From: Polynucleobacter meluiroseus | GTDB lineage: Bacteria; Pseudomonadota; Gammaproteobacteria; Burkholderiales; Burkholderiaceae | Assembly (NCBI GenBank): GCA_945879115.1 | Contig: CAMDUR010000001.1 | Location: forward strand, 122,244 to 186,243 | DNA: 64,000 bases | Direction: 5' to 3' | Part shown: one piece after another, positions 19,806 through 30,333 of the stretch | Position numbering within the stretch: position 1 is the stretch's first letter | How the letters are laid out: every line of letters begins with the position of its first letter | Made by a program: the position numbers and the translations under genes | Notes under the pieces: generated by a model | The model's database searches: none | What the model saw: only the letters and a program-made list of their open reading frames with translations | What the model was told of the DNA's origin: nothing

Positions 19806-22661
19806 ATGGATACGATAAAAATACGCGGTGCCCGCACCCACAATCTAAAAAACATCAATTTAGATATCCCAAGAGATCAATTAGTGGTCATCACGGGGCT
19901 ATCTGGATCAGGCAAAAGCTCGCTAGCTTTTGATACTCTTTATGCAGAAGGTCAGCGCCGCTATGTTGAGTCACTTTCGGCTTATGCCCGCCAATTTTTA
20001 CAGTTGATGGAAAAGCCCGATGTAGATTCAATCGAAGGTCTTTCACCAGCTATTTCAATTGAACAAAAAGCAACTAGTCACAATCCGAGATCAACAGTTG
20101 GTACCGTTACAGAAATCCACGACTATCTGCGTCTACTATTTGCCAGAGCCGGGACCCCTCATTGCCCAGAACATCATTTGCCATTGGAGGCTCAAAGCGT
20201 ATCCCAAATGGTAGACACCGTCATGGCAAAACCTGAGGATACAAAGCTGATGATTTTGGCTCCTGTGGTTAGTGAGCGTAAAGGCGAGCACGTTGATCTT
20301 TTTGAAGATCTTCAAGCGCAAGGTTTTGTTCGCTTCAGAATTAAATCAGGTGGTGGTACTGCTCAACATTCTGAGGCAAAAATTTACGAGGTAGATGAGC
20401 TTCCAAAATTAAAGAAAAATGAAAAGCATTCTATTGATGTAGTGATCGATAGAATTAAAGTCAAACCAGATATCCAGCAGCGTTTGGCTGAATCATTTGA
20501 AACGGCTTTGAGGCTAGCCGATGGCCGTGCAATTGCCCTTGAAATGGATCCCAATAAAGAGCAGATTTTTTCAAGCAAATTCTCATGCCCCATTTGCTCT
20601 TACTCTTTACAAGAATTAGAGCCTCGTCTATTTTCTTTTAACAATCCAATGGGCGCGTGTCCAAGTTGTGATGGTTTAGGCCATATTAGTTTTTTTGATC
20701 CCAAGAGAGTTGTTGCTCATCCCGAGTTGTCGCTTGCCTCTGGAGCCATTAAGGGTTGGGATAGAAGGAATCAGTTTTATTTCCGCTTGTTACAGAATCT
20801 TGCAAAACATGCCAATTTTGATCTTGAAAAATCATTTGAGAGCTTGCCTAAAAAAGCACAAGATTTAGTTTTATATGGCTCAGGTTCTCAAGATATACCC
20901 TTTGAATATCTGAATGAAAAAGGGAAAATTATTTTTCGGGAGCATAGCTTTGAGGGCATCGTTGCCAATTTTGAACGTCGCTACAAAGAAACTGACTCTA
21001 GTGCAGTAAGGGAGGAATTAGCTAAGTACCAAAATAACAAACCTTGCCCAACTTGTGAAGGAACTCGCTTAAGAACTGAAGCAAGAAATGTTAAGGTTGG
21101 AGAAGGTACTCAAGCTAGAGCGATATATGAAGTGAGCAATCTACCTCTAGGTAAAGCTCTCGAGTACTTTAAAACCCTTGAGTTAAAAGGCGCTAAAAAA
21201 GAAATCGCCAGTAAGATTATTTCTGAAATTGGCTCAAGACTAAGCTTCTTGAACGATGTAGGTCTCAACTATTTATCTCTCGATCGAAGTGCCGATACCT
21301 TATCTGGGGGTGAGGCCCAAAGGATTAGATTAGCTTCACAAATTGGATCAGGATTAACAGGTGTTATGTATGTTCTTGATGAGCCATCAATTGGCTTACA
21401 CCAACGCGATAACGATCGCTTGATCGGAACTCTAAAACACCTGAGAGATCTAGGTAACTCTGTTCTAGTAGTTGAGCATGATGAAGATATGATCAGGGCT
21501 TCAGACTATGTTATTGATATAGGCCCAGGAGCAGGCGAGCATGGTGGAAAAATTATTGCCCAAGGAACGCCCTCGGAAATACAAGCGCATCCAACATCAT
21601 TAACAGGTGCTTACCTCTCTGGTAAAGAAGGTATAGCCATTCCTAAAAATCGCATTCCCAAAGGTGATAAGAGCTTAAAGATTCTTGGTGCAACAGGCAA
21701 CAATCTTAAAAATGTTGATATCGAAATTCCATTGGGATTATTAACTTGCGTGACTGGCGTATCAGGCTCGGGTAAATCTACGCTCATCAATGACACACTT
21801 CACCATGCAGTTGCTCAACACCTTTATGGCTCACATGCGGAACCTGCGACTCATAAAGAAATTCAAGGTCTTGAGCATTTTGACAAAGTCATTAACGTCG
21901 ATCAGTCACCGATTGGTAGAACGCCGCGCTCAAATCCTGCAACCTATACGGGTTTATTCACCCCAATTCGTGAATTATTTGCTGGCGTTCCCGCATCAAG
22001 AGAGCGTGGTTACGAAGCAGGTCGATTTTCATTTAACGTTCGTGGGGGTCGCTGTGAAACCTGTGAGGGTGATGGTGTGCTGAAAGTTGAAATGCACTTT
22101 TTGCCTGATGTTTACGTACCTTGCGATGTTTGCCATAGCAAACGCTATAACCGTGAAACTCTTGATATTCGATACAAAGGTAAAAATATTCATGAAGTTC
22201 TGGCAATGACCATAGAACAAGCTCATGAGTTTTTTGAAGCAGTGCCAACCGTTAAAAGAAAACTAAAAACACTTCTTGATGTGGGTTTGGGTTATGTAAA
22301 ACTTGGTCAAAGTGCTACAACACTGTCAGGAGGGGAAGCTCAGCGAGTTAAGCTATCCCTAGAATTATCTAAGAGAGATACAGGTCGAACTCTGTATATC
22401 TTGGATGAACCCACTACTGGCCTACATTTCCATGATATTCAGTTGCTTTTAAAAGTGATTCATACCCTTAAGAAACATGGGAATACAATTGTCATTATTG
22501 AACATAACTTAGATGTCATTAAAACAGCTGACTGGGTTATTGACCTCGGCCCAGAGGGTGGCGGTGGCGGTGGCGAGATCGTTGCAGTTGGAACACCTGA
22601 GGATGTTGCTAAAGTGAAGAAAAGCTATACAGGCAAATACCTTGCCCCTTTATTGAAATAA
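19806..22661 (+). CDS. uvrA: Excinuclease ABC subunit A
   Basis: A 951-residue UvrA with two ABC ATPase modules: Walker [15 protein letters not shown] near residue 32 and [14 protein letters not shown] near 650, each with an LSGGEAQR signature and a Walker B. Zinc-binding cysteines are in CPICSYS...CPSC and in CETCEGDG...CDVC. UvrA finds bulky DNA lesions and loads UvrB in nucleotide excision repair. Upstream, TATATT (19777-19782) may be a -10 and AGAG is a possible ribosome-binding site. I see no convincing LexA box in the short divergent spacer. Confidence 0.98.
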   Translation: MDTIKIRGARTHNLKNINLDIPRDQLVVITGLSGSGKSSLAFDTLYAEGQRRYVESLSAYARQFLQLMEKPDVDSIEGLSPAISIEQKATSHNPRSTVGTVTEIHDYLRLLFARAGTPHCPEHHLPLEAQSVSQMVDTVMAKPEDTKLMILAPVVSERKGEHVDLFEDLQAQGFVRFRIKSGGGTAQHSEAKIYEVDELPKLKKNEKHSIDVVIDRIKVKPDIQQRLAESFETALRLADGRAIALEMDPNKEQIFSSKFSCPICSYSLQELEPRLFSFNNPMGACPSCDGLGHISFFDPKRVVAHPELSLASGAIKGWDRRNQFYFRLLQNLAKHANFDLEKSFESLPKKAQDLVLYGSGSQDIPFEYLNEKGKIIFREHSFEGIVANFERRYKETDSSAVREELAKYQNNKPCPTCEGTRLRTEARNVKVGEGTQARAIYEVSNLPLGKALEYFKTLELKGAKKEIASKIISEIGSRLSFLNDVGLNYLSLDRSADTLSGGEAQRIRLASQIGSGLTGVMYVLDEPSIGLHQRDNDRLIGTLKHLRDLGNSVLVVEHDEDMIRASDYVIDIGPGAGEHGGKIIAQGTPSEIQAHPTSLTGAYLSGKEGIAIPKNRIPKGDKSLKILGATGNNLKNVDIEIPLGLLTCVTGVSGSGKSTLINDTLHHAVAQHLYGSHAEPATHKEIQGLEHFDKVINVDQSPIGRTPRSNPATYTGLFTPIRELFAGVPASRERGYEAGRFSFNVRGGRCETCEGDGVLKVEMHFLPDVYVPCDVCHSKRYNRETLDIRYKGKNIHEVLAMTIEQAHEFFEAVPTVKRKLKTLLDVGLGYVKLGQSATTLSGGEAQRVKLSLELSKRDTGRTLYILDEPTTGLHFHDIQLLLKVIHTLKKHGNTIVIIEHNLDVIKTADWVIDLGPEGGGGGGEIVAVGTPEDVAKVKKSYTGKYLAPLLK

Positions 22662-22672
22662 GCTCAAAGACA

Positions 22673-22678
22673 TATACT
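22673..22678 (+). promoter_or_regulatory. Putative -10 box of kdsD, six bases before the ATG
   Basis: TATACT, then six bases, then the kdsD ATG at 22685; no Shine-Dalgarno is present. This suggests a leaderless transcript. No good -35 at the usual distance. Confidence 0.45.
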
Positions 22679-22684
22679 GTAGAT

Positions 22685-23686
22685 ATGATAAAACTAACAT
22701 CCTTACAAAGCCAAAGAGCTATCGATTTAGCCAGAGAAACCCTTGCTATCGAAAGTGATGCCATTCTTAATTTACAAAAAAATCTCAACGGTAGCGATGC
22801 TAATAATTTCACTCACGCTATTGAAATTTTGTTGGGTTGTAAAGGTCGTATTGTTGTCTCTGGTATTGGTAAGTCAGGGCATATTGGACACAAGATAGCT
22901 GCTACGTTTGCATCAACAGGATCACCAGCTTTTTTTGTGCACCCTGCAGAAGCCAGTCATGGTGATCTAGGTATGGTGACTCAGCACGATGTATTTGTTG
23001 CTTTTTCAAATTCAGGTGAAACCAGCGAACTAACAGCTATCGTGCCAATCATCAAAAGAACTGGCGCTAAGTTAATTGCTCTCACTGGAAATCCTGAATC
23101 ATCATTAGCTCAATTAGCGGACGCTCACATCAACGTCAGTGTTGAAAAAGAAGCTTGCCCGCTCAATCTAGCCCCAACTGCAAGCACAACTGCCGCACTT
23201 GCCATGGGTGATGCCTTAGCTGTTGCTCTTTTAGATGCTAGAGGTTTCAAGCCAGAGGATTTTGCCAGGTCACATCCAGGTGGCAGCCTTGGGAGAAAGC
23301 TACTTACTCACGTCAGAGATGTTATGAGAAGTGGGAAAGAAGCTCCTTGTACAAATATCAACTCAAGTGTTACCGATGCGCTCCTTGAAATTACAGCTAA
23401 GCGCATGGGTATGACTGTGATCATTGATGACGCCAACAAAGTAAAAGGTATCTTTACCGACGGTGACTTACGTCGCTTAATTGAAAAAAATAATCAATTT
23501 CAAAATACTGCACTTATTGATGCTATGACTCCAAGTCCACGGACTATTTCTCCAGAGCTCTTGGCAGCTGAGGCAGTTGAGATGATGGAGCGTTACAAAA
23601 TTAACCAATTAGTTGTTGTTGATGAGGCCGGATGCTTACTTGGCGCACTTAACTTACACGACTTGTTTGCTGCTCAGGTTATTTAA
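22685..23686 (+). CDS. kdsD: Arabinose-5-phosphate isomerase (KpsF/KdsD)
   Basis: A 333-residue enzyme: an N-terminal SIS sugar-isomerase domain (GIGKSGHIGHKIAATFASTG; EASHGDLGMV near residue 90) and two C-terminal CBS domains (from about 210; MGMTVIIDD...GIFTDGDLRRL). It converts ribulose 5-phosphate to arabinose 5-phosphate, the first step towards Kdo in lipopolysaccharide. It starts a Kdo/LPS-export run (kdsD-kdsC-lptC-lptA-lptB). The start lacks a Shine-Dalgarno but has a -10-like box six bases upstream. Confidence 0.95.
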   Translation: MIKLTSLQSQRAIDLARETLAIESDAILNLQKNLNGSDANNFTHAIEILLGCKGRIVVSGIGKSGHIGHKIAATFASTGSPAFFVHPAEASHGDLGMVTQHDVFVAFSNSGETSELTAIVPIIKRTGAKLIALTGNPESSLAQLADAHINVSVEKEACPLNLAPTASTTAALAMGDALAVALLDARGFKPEDFARSHPGGSLGRKLLTHVRDVMRSGKEAPCTNINSSVTDALLEITAKRMGMTVIIDDANKVKGIFTDGDLRRLIEKNNQFQNTALIDAMTPSPRTISPELLAAEAVEMMERYKINQLVVVDEAGCLLGALNLHDLFAAQVI

Positions 23687-23687
23687 T

Positions 23688-24257
23688 ATGGCAAATACAT
23701 TTCCCACTCTAATAACAAACTCAATCGAGCAATTTCCACAAGCTATGGAACGTGCGGTAGATATTAAGTTGCTAATGCTTGATGTTGATGGCGTTCTTAC
23801 TGATGGTAGTCTTTTGGTTGGCGCTGACGGTAAAGAAGCGCTAAAGATCTTTGATAGTCTTGATGGTCATGGGATCAAATTATTACAATCAACTGGCGTT
23901 ACTGTTGCCATTATTACTGGAAGAACCTCAGGGATGGTTGAGGGTCGCGCCAAAGAACTAGGTATAAAACATGTACAAATGGGTATTAGTAAAAAAATGG
24001 ATGCCCTCCAAATTCTATTAGAAAAAACAGGATTTAAGCTCTCTGACTGTGCTGCCATGGGGGACGATTGGCCTGATTTAGCAATCTTACCCAATGTTCG
24101 CCTAGCCATCTGCCCGGCACAAGCCCATGAAGAAGTAAAAAAGCGTGTTCACTACATTACTCAAAAAACGGGTGGTAATGGCGCTATCCGTGAAGTATGC
24201 GACTTAATTCTAAAAGCACAGGGTCACTACGAGCGCTTACTAAGTGAGTCGCTCTAA
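23688..24257 (+). CDS. kdsC: 3-deoxy-D-manno-octulosonate 8-phosphate phosphatase
   Basis: A HAD phosphatase of 189 residues from the ATG at 23688, one base after the kdsD stop. The catalytic LMLDVDGVLTDGSL motif is near residue 27, IITGRTSGMVEGRAKELGI is motif II and MGDDWPDLAIL motif III. KdsC releases phosphate from Kdo-8-phosphate. The frame is open 75 bases further upstream inside kdsD, but the chosen ATG gives the normal family length (about 180-190). Confidence 0.94.
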   Translation: MANTFPTLITNSIEQFPQAMERAVDIKLLMLDVDGVLTDGSLLVGADGKEALKIFDSLDGHGIKLLQSTGVTVAIITGRTSGMVEGRAKELGIKHVQMGISKKMDALQILLEKTGFKLSDCAAMGDDWPDLAILPNVRLAICPAQAHEEVKKRVHYITQKTGGNGAIREVCDLILKAQGHYERLLSESL

Positions 24258-24259
24258 GT

Positions 24260-24871
24260 ATGCAGGTAATTGCCCCTCTTCTTAGATTTTTACCAATCTT
24301 ATTGATGGGCCTATTAACACTGGGTACTTACTGGATGGTTCAAATGAGTAATCCGGATGAATACAATGCTCAACCCAAAAGACATGTTCCTGATTACATC
24401 ATGGATCAAATTGTTGTCACCACACTAGGCCCACAAGGTAACACCCTCTACAGAATTGTTGGAGAAAAATTAACTCATTACGAGGATGATGCTAGCTCTG
24501 AGATTGACTTACCAATTGCACGTAGATTTAATCCGGGTAAACCTCCAACCACAGTACGATCTGATAAAGGCTATCTTGATAGTGATCTTACCGTTTTAGA
24601 TCTAGTAGGTAATGCAACTCTACTTAGACCTTCTCAAGCAGCAACAGCAAACCAAGCTGGCAGCGCCAGAATGTTTATGAAATCAAGTAAATTTACCGTC
24701 CTCATGAATGAGGATATTGTGAAAACAAATCAACCTGTTACTCTTGAGCAGGGTCTATCAGTCATGAACTCACAAGATGGGGCTATTTTTGATAACGTCA
24801 ACCAAAAGCTGATCATGACGGGCCAAGTAAAGGGTCGCATTGAATCTGAACAGAAACGTCAGGCTCAATAA
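24260..24871 (+). CDS. lptC: LPS export ABC transporter periplasmic protein LptC
   Basis: A 203-residue bitopic protein with one N-terminal membrane helix (FLPILLMGLLTLGTYWMVQM) and a periplasmic beta-jellyroll of the LptC/YrbK type (YRIVGEKLTHYEDDASSEID; ITARRGY-like stretch RSDKGYLDSD). LptC takes lipopolysaccharide from the LptBFG extractor and hands it to LptA. Position between kdsC and lptA is diagnostic. The stop is two bases before the lptA ATG. Confidence 0.9.
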   Translation: MQVIAPLLRFLPILLMGLLTLGTYWMVQMSNPDEYNAQPKRHVPDYIMDQIVVTTLGPQGNTLYRIVGEKLTHYEDDASSEIDLPIARRFNPGKPPTTVRSDKGYLDSDLTVLDLVGNATLLRPSQAATANQAGSARMFMKSSKFTVLMNEDIVKTNQPVTLEQGLSVMNSQDGAIFDNVNQKLIMTGQVKGRIESEQKRQAQ

Positions 24872-24872
24872 A

Positions 24873-25409
24873 ATGAAATTTGATTTAAGAATTCTCATAC
24901 TGGTGTTATGTTTTTCAGTAACTAATCTTGCCCAAGCTGAAAAGGCAGATAAAGATAAACCCATTTCTTTATCCTCAGATAAAGCTTCTTTTGATGACAT
25001 CAATCAAATCTATATTCTTGAAAGAAATGTATTGCTCACAAAGGGTACATTGATTATTCGCGGTGAAAACGCCACAATTAAAATTGATCCTGAAGGCTAC
25101 CAATTTGCAACAATCATTGCTAAGCCTGGGTCTTTAGCTAGCCTCAAACAAAAAAGAGATACCGAGTTTGATGAATATACAGAGGGATTTGCTGAAAGAA
25201 TTGATTATGATGCGAAGCATGAAACCGCAACCCTGATTGGGAGGGCTCGCATGAATAAACTAACTGGAACAAAAGTATCAGACCAAATACAGGGTGACCA
25301 AATTCAGTACGATGGCAGTGATGAAAAGTATCAAGCAAATTCAAAAAATTCGGTTCGATCCGCACTTTCTTCTCGAAGAAAAGAACCTTTAGGGACTATA
25401 AAAAAATGA
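24873..25409 (+). CDS. lptA: Lipopolysaccharide transport periplasmic protein LptA
   Basis: A 178-residue periplasmic protein with a cleavable signal peptide ([22 protein letters not shown]) and the OstA-like beta-jellyroll ([38 protein letters not shown]). It bridges the periplasm, carrying LPS from LptC to LptD. I chose the ATG at 24873, two bases after the lptC stop, because the signal peptide starts there; an in-frame ATG at 24840 would add 11 polar residues. It overlaps lptB by four bases (ATGA). Confidence 0.92.
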   Translation: MKFDLRILILVLCFSVTNLAQAEKADKDKPISLSSDKASFDDINQIYILERNVLLTKGTLIIRGENATIKIDPEGYQFATIIAKPGSLASLKQKRDTEFDEYTEGFAERIDYDAKHETATLIGRARMNKLTGTKVSDQIQGDQIQYDGSDEKYQANSKNSVRSALSSRRKEPLGTIKK

Positions 25410-26155
25410 GCGCCTCTTACTCCACCCTTTCAGCTTTTGGACTTCAAAAAAAATATGGCTCGCGAACTGTCGTCAGAGATGTGGGTATAGAGGTTCAAAG
25501 CGGGCAAGTTGTTGGTCTTCTAGGCCCCAATGGTGCAGGCAAAACAACCTCTTTTTATATGATAGTAGGCCTTGTGCCACTTGATAGCGGTGAAATCAAA
25601 CTTGATAACTTGGTCATTAGTCATTTGCCGATTCATGAAAGAGCAAAGCTTGGTCTCTCTTACCTCCCTCAAGAAGCCTCAGTATTTAGAAAGCTTAATG
25701 TTGAAGAAAACATAAGAGCAGTTTTAGAGTTACAGACTGAAAATGGCAAGTCTTTATCGCAAGGTGAAATCTCTAAGCGACTTGAATCCCTTTTGCAAGA
25801 ATTGCAAATATCCCATTTGAGAAATAATCCTGCCATGTCTTTATCAGGTGGTGAGAGAAGAAGAGTGGAAATTGCTAGGGCCTTAGCCTCTCAACCTAAA
25901 TTCATCCTACTTGATGAGCCTTTTGCCGGTGTTGACCCAATCGCTGTTGGAGAAATCCAGCGAATAGTACGTTTTCTAAAAGACCGTCAGATTGGTGTTT
26001 TGATCACCGACCATAATGTTCGCGAAACCTTGGGCATTTGCGACTACGCCTACATTATTAGCGAGGGTAAAGTTTTAGCTTCTGGAAAACCATCGCAAAT
26101 TATTGATAATGAAGCTGTACGAAAAGTGTATCTAGGAGAAAACTTCAGAATGTAG
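25406..26155 (+). CDS. lptB: LPS export ABC transporter ATP-binding protein LptB
   Basis: A 249-residue ABC ATPase with Walker [19 protein letters not shown] (about 40), signature [15 protein letters not shown] (about 147) and Walker [17 protein letters not shown]. The LptB-specific lack of a normal D-loop SALD and the FAGVDP stretch agree with the family. It powers LPS extraction with LptF/LptG, which are not in this window. Translationally coupled to lptA by a four-base overlap. Confidence 0.96.
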   Translation: MSASYSTLSAFGLQKKYGSRTVVRDVGIEVQSGQVVGLLGPNGAGKTTSFYMIVGLVPLDSGEIKLDNLVISHLPIHERAKLGLSYLPQEASVFRKLNVEENIRAVLELQTENGKSLSQGEISKRLESLLQELQISHLRNNPAMSLSGGERRRVEIARALASQPKFILLDEPFAGVDPIAVGEIQRIVRFLKDRQIGVLITDHNVRETLGICDYAYIISEGKVLASGKPSQIIDNEAVRKVYLGENFRM

Positions 26156-26216
26156 GTTATCCCTCTGCATTGTTTTAGCCCATTATTTTTATAAGCAAAT
26201 AACATACCAATGTTGA

Positions 26217-26242
26217 TTTAACAGTCTAGAATAGCTGTTAAA
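26217..26242. repeat. 8-bp inverted repeat ending on the rpoN start codon
   Basis: TTTAACAG (26217-26224) and CTGTTAAA (26235-26242) with a 10-base spacer; the last A is the A of the rpoN ATG. The spacer contains TAGAAT (26227-26232), a possible -10, and there is no Shine-Dalgarno. It could be an operator dyad over a leaderless promoter or an mRNA hairpin. Confidence 0.5.
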
Positions 26243-27615
26243 TGAAGGCTTCTCTTAATCTTAGGCTCTCCCAAAGCCTAGCACTAACCCCGCAATTACA
26301 GCAATCCATCAAGCTGCTACAACTCTCAGCTATGGAGCTTGAGCAAGAGCTTATCGAGGCTGCCGAGCAAAATCCTCTCATTGAGTATCAATCAGCTTCA
26401 GATTTAGCTCTTACAGAGCCAATACTACAGCTATCTCACCAGCAAACTCTTACAAACAAAAACTTCAGCGAATGGGACGAATCTGATGATCGATTCGCCA
26501 ATATAAGCACCCCTGAAAGCATGCTAGATCATCTATTGGGTCAGATACGGGTCATGAGCTTATCGCCTCAAGAAAAGGCCATGGTTGGCTTCCTTGCTGG
26601 CAACCTGAATGAAAAAGGTTACCTGTTAAATAGTCTAGAGGATCTAGCAGAAGAATATCAACCACACATGGATCCTGAGGATGGATTGCCTAAAGAACAA
26701 ATTCGAAGGGCTTTATCAAGATTACAACATCTCGATCCAAGCGGTGTTGGGGCCCGAGATTTAAGCGAGTGCTTAAAACTTCAAATTGAACATTCACCTG
26801 AATTCAGTCAGCAAAATAGCACCCTACTTAATGCCCATAAAATTTGTTCAGATTATTTAGAAATGGTTGGCTCAAAAGATTGGGCTAAGTTAAGGAAAAT
26901 CTTAAACGTCACTGATAGTGAGCTTCAAAGCATTGTCTTACTTATTAAAAGTCTGAAACATAATCCGGCTTGTGAGTTTGGTAAGTCAATAGACATCACA
27001 CTTGTACCAGATGTCATTGTTGAAAATCGAAAAGGGAAGTGGTTAGTATCACTTAATCCTGAAGCCGTCCCAAAAATTAGCATCCATGAGGAATACGCGA
27101 AAGTTATAAGGCAAAGTAAAGGACATGAAGATATTGGTGGCATCCAACAAAAACTTCAAGAGGCTAGGTGGTTAGTAAAAAATGTGCTACAAAGAAGTGA
27201 AACCATTTTAAAAGTGGCAAAAGCAATCGTGGATAGGCAACAGAATTTCTTCAATCATGGTGAAATTGCCATGCGCCCTTTAGTTTTGCGAGAAATTGCA
27301 GACGCATTGGGTTTGCACGAGTCCACCATTTCAAGAGTTACGACTCAAAAATTTATGGCAACTCCATCAGGGTGCTTTGAATTTAAATATTTTTTTGGTA
27401 GTCAGATTTCCACCGATTCGGGTGGGTCGGTCTCTTCGATGGCCATAAGGGTCCTCATTAAACAGTTAGTTGAGGAAGAAAACTCTGAAACTCCACTATC
27501 AGATTCGAGCATAGTTGATCTTTTGTCTGCTAAAGGCTTTGTGGTTGCGAGACGTACTATCGCTAAATACAGGGAATCTCTGCGCATCCCTGCCGTTCAT
27601 TTGCGCAGAAAATAA
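26242..27615 (+). CDS. rpoN: RNA polymerase sigma-54 factor
   Basis: A 457-residue sigma-54. Region I is glutamine/leucine-rich (LRLSQSLALTPQLQQSIKLL), the core-binding domain spans about 90-300, the DNA-binding helix-turn-helix is around LHESTISRVTTQKFMATP and the C-terminal RpoN box reads ARRTIAKYRESL. Sigma-54 drives nitrogen and other regulons and needs AAA+ activators. It precedes hpf and ptsN as in most proteobacteria, after an 86-base gap from lptB. Confidence 0.97.
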   Translation: MKASLNLRLSQSLALTPQLQQSIKLLQLSAMELEQELIEAAEQNPLIEYQSASDLALTEPILQLSHQQTLTNKNFSEWDESDDRFANISTPESMLDHLLGQIRVMSLSPQEKAMVGFLAGNLNEKGYLLNSLEDLAEEYQPHMDPEDGLPKEQIRRALSRLQHLDPSGVGARDLSECLKLQIEHSPEFSQQNSTLLNAHKICSDYLEMVGSKDWAKLRKILNVTDSELQSIVLLIKSLKHNPACEFGKSIDITLVPDVIVENRKGKWLVSLNPEAVPKISIHEEYAKVIRQSKGHEDIGGIQQKLQEARWLVKNVLQRSETILKVAKAIVDRQQNFFNHGEIAMRPLVLREIADALGLHESTISRVTTQKFMATPSGCFEFKYFFGSQISTDSGGSVSSMAIRVLIKQLVEEENSETPLSDSSIVDLLSAKGFVVARRTIAKYRESLRIPAVHLRRK

Positions 27616-27628
27616 GAAGGAGCAAAGC

Positions 27629-27955
27629 ATGAATTTAAAAATTACTAGTCATCACCTAGAAATCACACCGGCTATGCGATCACATCTTGATGATAAATTG
27701 CAGCGTATCAAAAATCATTTTGATCAAGTTATGACTATTTCAGTAATTCTTTCAATTAATAATGAAAAAGAGAAGAATCTACGAAATCATGCAGAAATCA
27801 CGATCCATCTCAAAGGAAAAGATCTTTTCGCTGAGGCCCATCATGAAGACATGTACCACGCTATGGACCTCGTTGTAGATAAATTAGATAGGCAGGTGAT
27901 CAAACATAAAGAAAAAGTACAAGATCATCACCATCAAACACTTAAAAATTCTTGA
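27629..27955 (+). CDS. hpf: Ribosome hibernation-promoting factor, short form
   Basis: A 108-residue HPF/YfiA-family protein (ITSHHLEITPAMRSHLDDKL; HAEITIHLKGKDLFAEAHHE; MYHAMDLVVDKLDRQVIKHK). It binds in the decoding/mRNA channel of idle 70S ribosomes. The start at 27629 is set by a strong AAGAAGGAG Shine-Dalgarno; the same frame is open further upstream inside rpoN but that part is not HPF-like. Short length indicates the gamma/beta type without the dimerising C-terminal domain. Confidence 0.94.
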   Translation: MNLKITSHHLEITPAMRSHLDDKLQRIKNHFDQVMTISVILSINNEKEKNLRNHAEITIHLKGKDLFAEAHHEDMYHAMDLVVDKLDRQVIKHKEKVQDHHHQTLKNS

Positions 27956-27982
27956 TTAAATAGGCCAAGGCAATCTTATAAT
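27952..27982 (+). promoter_or_regulatory. Putative sigma-70 promoter of ptsN-hprK-rapZ
   Basis: TTGATT (27952-27957) and a consensus TATAAT (27977-27982), 19 bases apart. Transcription would begin only a few bases before the ptsN ATG at 27994. The -35 overlaps the hpf stop codon. Confidence 0.5.
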
Positions 27983-27993
27983 GGTTTGCTCAC

Positions 27994-28449
27994 ATGAATG
28001 CTTTGGCCGAACTTATCACTCCAAACAATATCGTCCTCGATATTGAGGCTTCAACACAAAAAGAATTATTTGCCTTTATTGGTGATCTTTTTGAAAAAAA
28101 CATTGGTATTTCAGCTAAGGTTGTTCAAACCTGCCTAGAGGCTAGAGAATCTCTTGGTTCTACTGGTTTAGGTGAAGGCATCGCAATTCCCCATGGTCGC
28201 GTGAAAGATCTACCAGAAGCTCACTTAGGGTTTTTCCGCTTAAATAATGGCATTGACTTTAATGCCCCTGACGGGAAGCTGGTAAAGACGCTAGTTATTA
28301 TGCTTGTGCCAGAACAAGCAACCCAGATACACCTAGAAATATTGTCTCAAGTTGCCCAAATTCTTTCGGATACAAACACAAAAAAAATATTACTAACAGA
28401 AACAGACCCTGATAATATTTACCAGTTGCTAACTGCTTGGAATAACTAA
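27994..28449 (+). CDS. ptsN: PTS IIA-like nitrogen regulatory protein PtsN
   Basis: A 151-residue EIIA(Ntr) protein. The phosphorylatable histidine is in [11 protein letters not shown] (about residue 66). The protein is a regulatory phosphoacceptor of the PTS(Ntr) branch that influences potassium transport, carbon storage and other targets rather than sugar uptake. It is followed by hprK and rapZ; partners EI and HPr are encoded about 31 kb away at 59290-61320. A consensus -10 lies eleven bases before its ATG and there is no Shine-Dalgarno. Confidence 0.95.
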   Translation: MNALAELITPNNIVLDIEASTQKELFAFIGDLFEKNIGISAKVVQTCLEARESLGSTGLGEGIAIPHGRVKDLPEAHLGFFRLNNGIDFNAPDGKLVKTLVIMLVPEQATQIHLEILSQVAQILSDTNTKKILLTETDPDNIYQLLTAWNN

Positions 28450-28450
28450 T

Positions 28451-29434
28451 ATGACCCAGTCCATCAACTTAGCGGGCGTAACCGCTCAATCTCTATTTGA
28501 TGCGAATTTAGCAGAGCTGAAACTAAGCTGGATCGCCGGCTTAGAGGGCTCAGATAAAAGTTTTGATGCTGATGCAGTCAAACTGGCTTCATCCTCCTCA
28601 GACTTGGTTGGGCACTTAAACTTAATTCATCCTGATCGAATGCAAGTCTTTGGCGTTCCTGAGGTAAATTATTATGAGAAGCTGGATGTTGATAATAGAA
28701 AAGAACAATTAGCTGCGCTTATTTCTCTTAATCCACCATGTTTAATCATTGCAGACGGTTGCGAAGCGCATGAAGATATCGTTCTTTACTGCCAAAGGTC
28801 CTCAACCCCACTATTTAAAAGTCTTGTTTCTGCCGCTGAAGTTATTGACCACCTTCGCTCCTACCTTACAAAAGTAGGCGCCCCGCGCGTAACGATGCAT
28901 GGCGTTTTCATGGATATTCTTGGGATGGGCGTTCTGATCACTGGTGATTCCGGACTTGGTAAAAGTGAGTTAGGGCTAGAATTAATTTCTCGTGGGCATG
29001 GCTTAGTTGCAGATGATGCTGTTGATTTTGCTCGGCTAGGGACTGACTATATTGAAGGAAGGTGTCCGCCGATACTGAGAGACTTACTAGAGGTTCGCGG
29101 CTTAGGTCTTTTAGATATTAGAACCATTTTTGGTGAAACAGCTGTTCGCCGAAGAATGAAGCTTAAATTAATTGTGCAACTCGTTCGTCGCACCGATGGC
29201 GAATTCGAACGTTTACCTATTGATGGTCAATCGATCGATGTTTTAGGTTTGCAAATACGTAGTGTAAAAATTCAAGTGGCGGCCGGACGTAACTTAGCGG
29301 TTTTAGTTGAAGCAGCGGTTCGCAATACTATTCTTCAATTACGCGGTATAGATACATTAAAAGAATTTATGGAGCGTCAGCGTAAATTAATGAATGCTGA
29401 TGATGGTAATAAATTACAAAGTCGCTTGTTATAA
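28451..29434 (+). CDS. hprK: HPr kinase/phosphorylase
   Basis: A 327-residue enzyme: an N-terminal MurF-like domain and a C-terminal P-loop kinase domain with [17 protein letters not shown] (about 158), a catalytic [17 protein letters not shown] region ([13 protein letters not shown]) and the HPrK signature [17 protein letters not shown]. It phosphorylates and dephosphorylates HPr on a serine. Its target HPr (61051-61320) retains a serine at the expected position. It starts one base after ptsN and ends two before rapZ. Confidence 0.95.
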   Translation: MTQSINLAGVTAQSLFDANLAELKLSWIAGLEGSDKSFDADAVKLASSSSDLVGHLNLIHPDRMQVFGVPEVNYYEKLDVDNRKEQLAALISLNPPCLIIADGCEAHEDIVLYCQRSSTPLFKSLVSAAEVIDHLRSYLTKVGAPRVTMHGVFMDILGMGVLITGDSGLGKSELGLELISRGHGLVADDAVDFARLGTDYIEGRCPPILRDLLEVRGLGLLDIRTIFGETAVRRRMKLKLIVQLVRRTDGEFERLPIDGQSIDVLGLQIRSVKIQVAAGRNLAVLVEAAVRNTILQLRGIDTLKEFMERQRKLMNADDGNKLQSRLL

Positions 29435-29436
29435 CT

Positions 29437-30333
29437 ATGCGCCTATTCATCATTACCGGCATTTCAGGATCAGGTAAATCAGTTGCTCTCAATGCACTAG
29501 AAGACGCTGGATATGACTGTGTTGACAACTTACCAGTCGACTTTATTCAAGATTTAATCAAGTCTTTAAATTCTCAAGGTCGAGAGAAGTTAGCGATTGC
29601 TGTCGATGCTAGGCGCGGGCAATCTATTAAAGAATTACCTGAAACTATTGTTCAGCTCAAAAAAGAAAATGATGTTCGAGTTTTATTTCTTAATGCCAAT
29701 ACCGAAACATTAGTTCAACGTTACTCCGAAACGCGCCGCAGACATCCGCTTTCTAAAAGTGATGACAATAGAACGCCGCAAGTTGCTCTAATCGATGCGA
29801 TAGAAAAAGAACGCATGCTTCTTTCAGAGCTAGCAGAAACAGCACATAATATTGATACAAGCCATATCAAGGCACACACCCTAAGATCTTGGATTCAAGA
29901 TCTTTTAAAAGACGAACGTCCAGGATTAACGATGCTTTTTGAATCTTTTGGATTTAAGCATGGCGTACCTCGAGATGCTGATTTAGTGTTTGATGTGCGC
30001 TGCCTCCCTAACCCTCATTACGATCCATTATTGAGGCCGCTGACGGGCAATGATCTTGAAGTAGCTAATTTCTTAAGAGACCATCCAGAGGTCCAGGCAA
30101 TGGGAGATGATATTCGTCGCTTTATAGAAACTTGGCTACCTAAATACCAAGCTGATCGGCGCAGCTACTTAACGATTGCTATTGGCTGTACTGGCGGCCA
30201 GCATCGTTCTGTTTATCTATCTAACTGTCTTTATGATTACTTCTTAAAGCGAACTGAGGCTTCAGGTGACACAGCACTTCATCTTCTTAAGCGCCATCGT
30301 GAGCTAGACTCAAGTTCCTCAAAAATAATTTAA
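29437..30333 (+). CDS. rapZ: RNase adapter protein RapZ
   Basis: A 298-residue RapZ/YvcJ family protein with an N-terminal P-loop ([20 protein letters not shown]), [48 protein letters not shown] and a C-terminal [15 protein letters not shown] stretch. In E. coli it directs RNase E to the GlmZ small RNA to control glucosamine-6-phosphate synthase. Its last 47 bases overlap the end of mutY on the other strand. Confidence 0.95.
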   Translation: MRLFIITGISGSGKSVALNALEDAGYDCVDNLPVDFIQDLIKSLNSQGREKLAIAVDARRGQSIKELPETIVQLKKENDVRVLFLNANTETLVQRYSETRRRHPLSKSDDNRTPQVALIDAIEKERMLLSELAETAHNIDTSHIKAHTLRSWIQDLLKDERPGLTMLFESFGFKHGVPRDADLVFDVRCLPNPHYDPLLRPLTGNDLEVANFLRDHPEVQAMGDDIRRFIETWLPKYQADRRSYLTIAIGCTGGQHRSVYLSNCLYDYFLKRTEASGDTALHLLKRHRELDSSSSKII

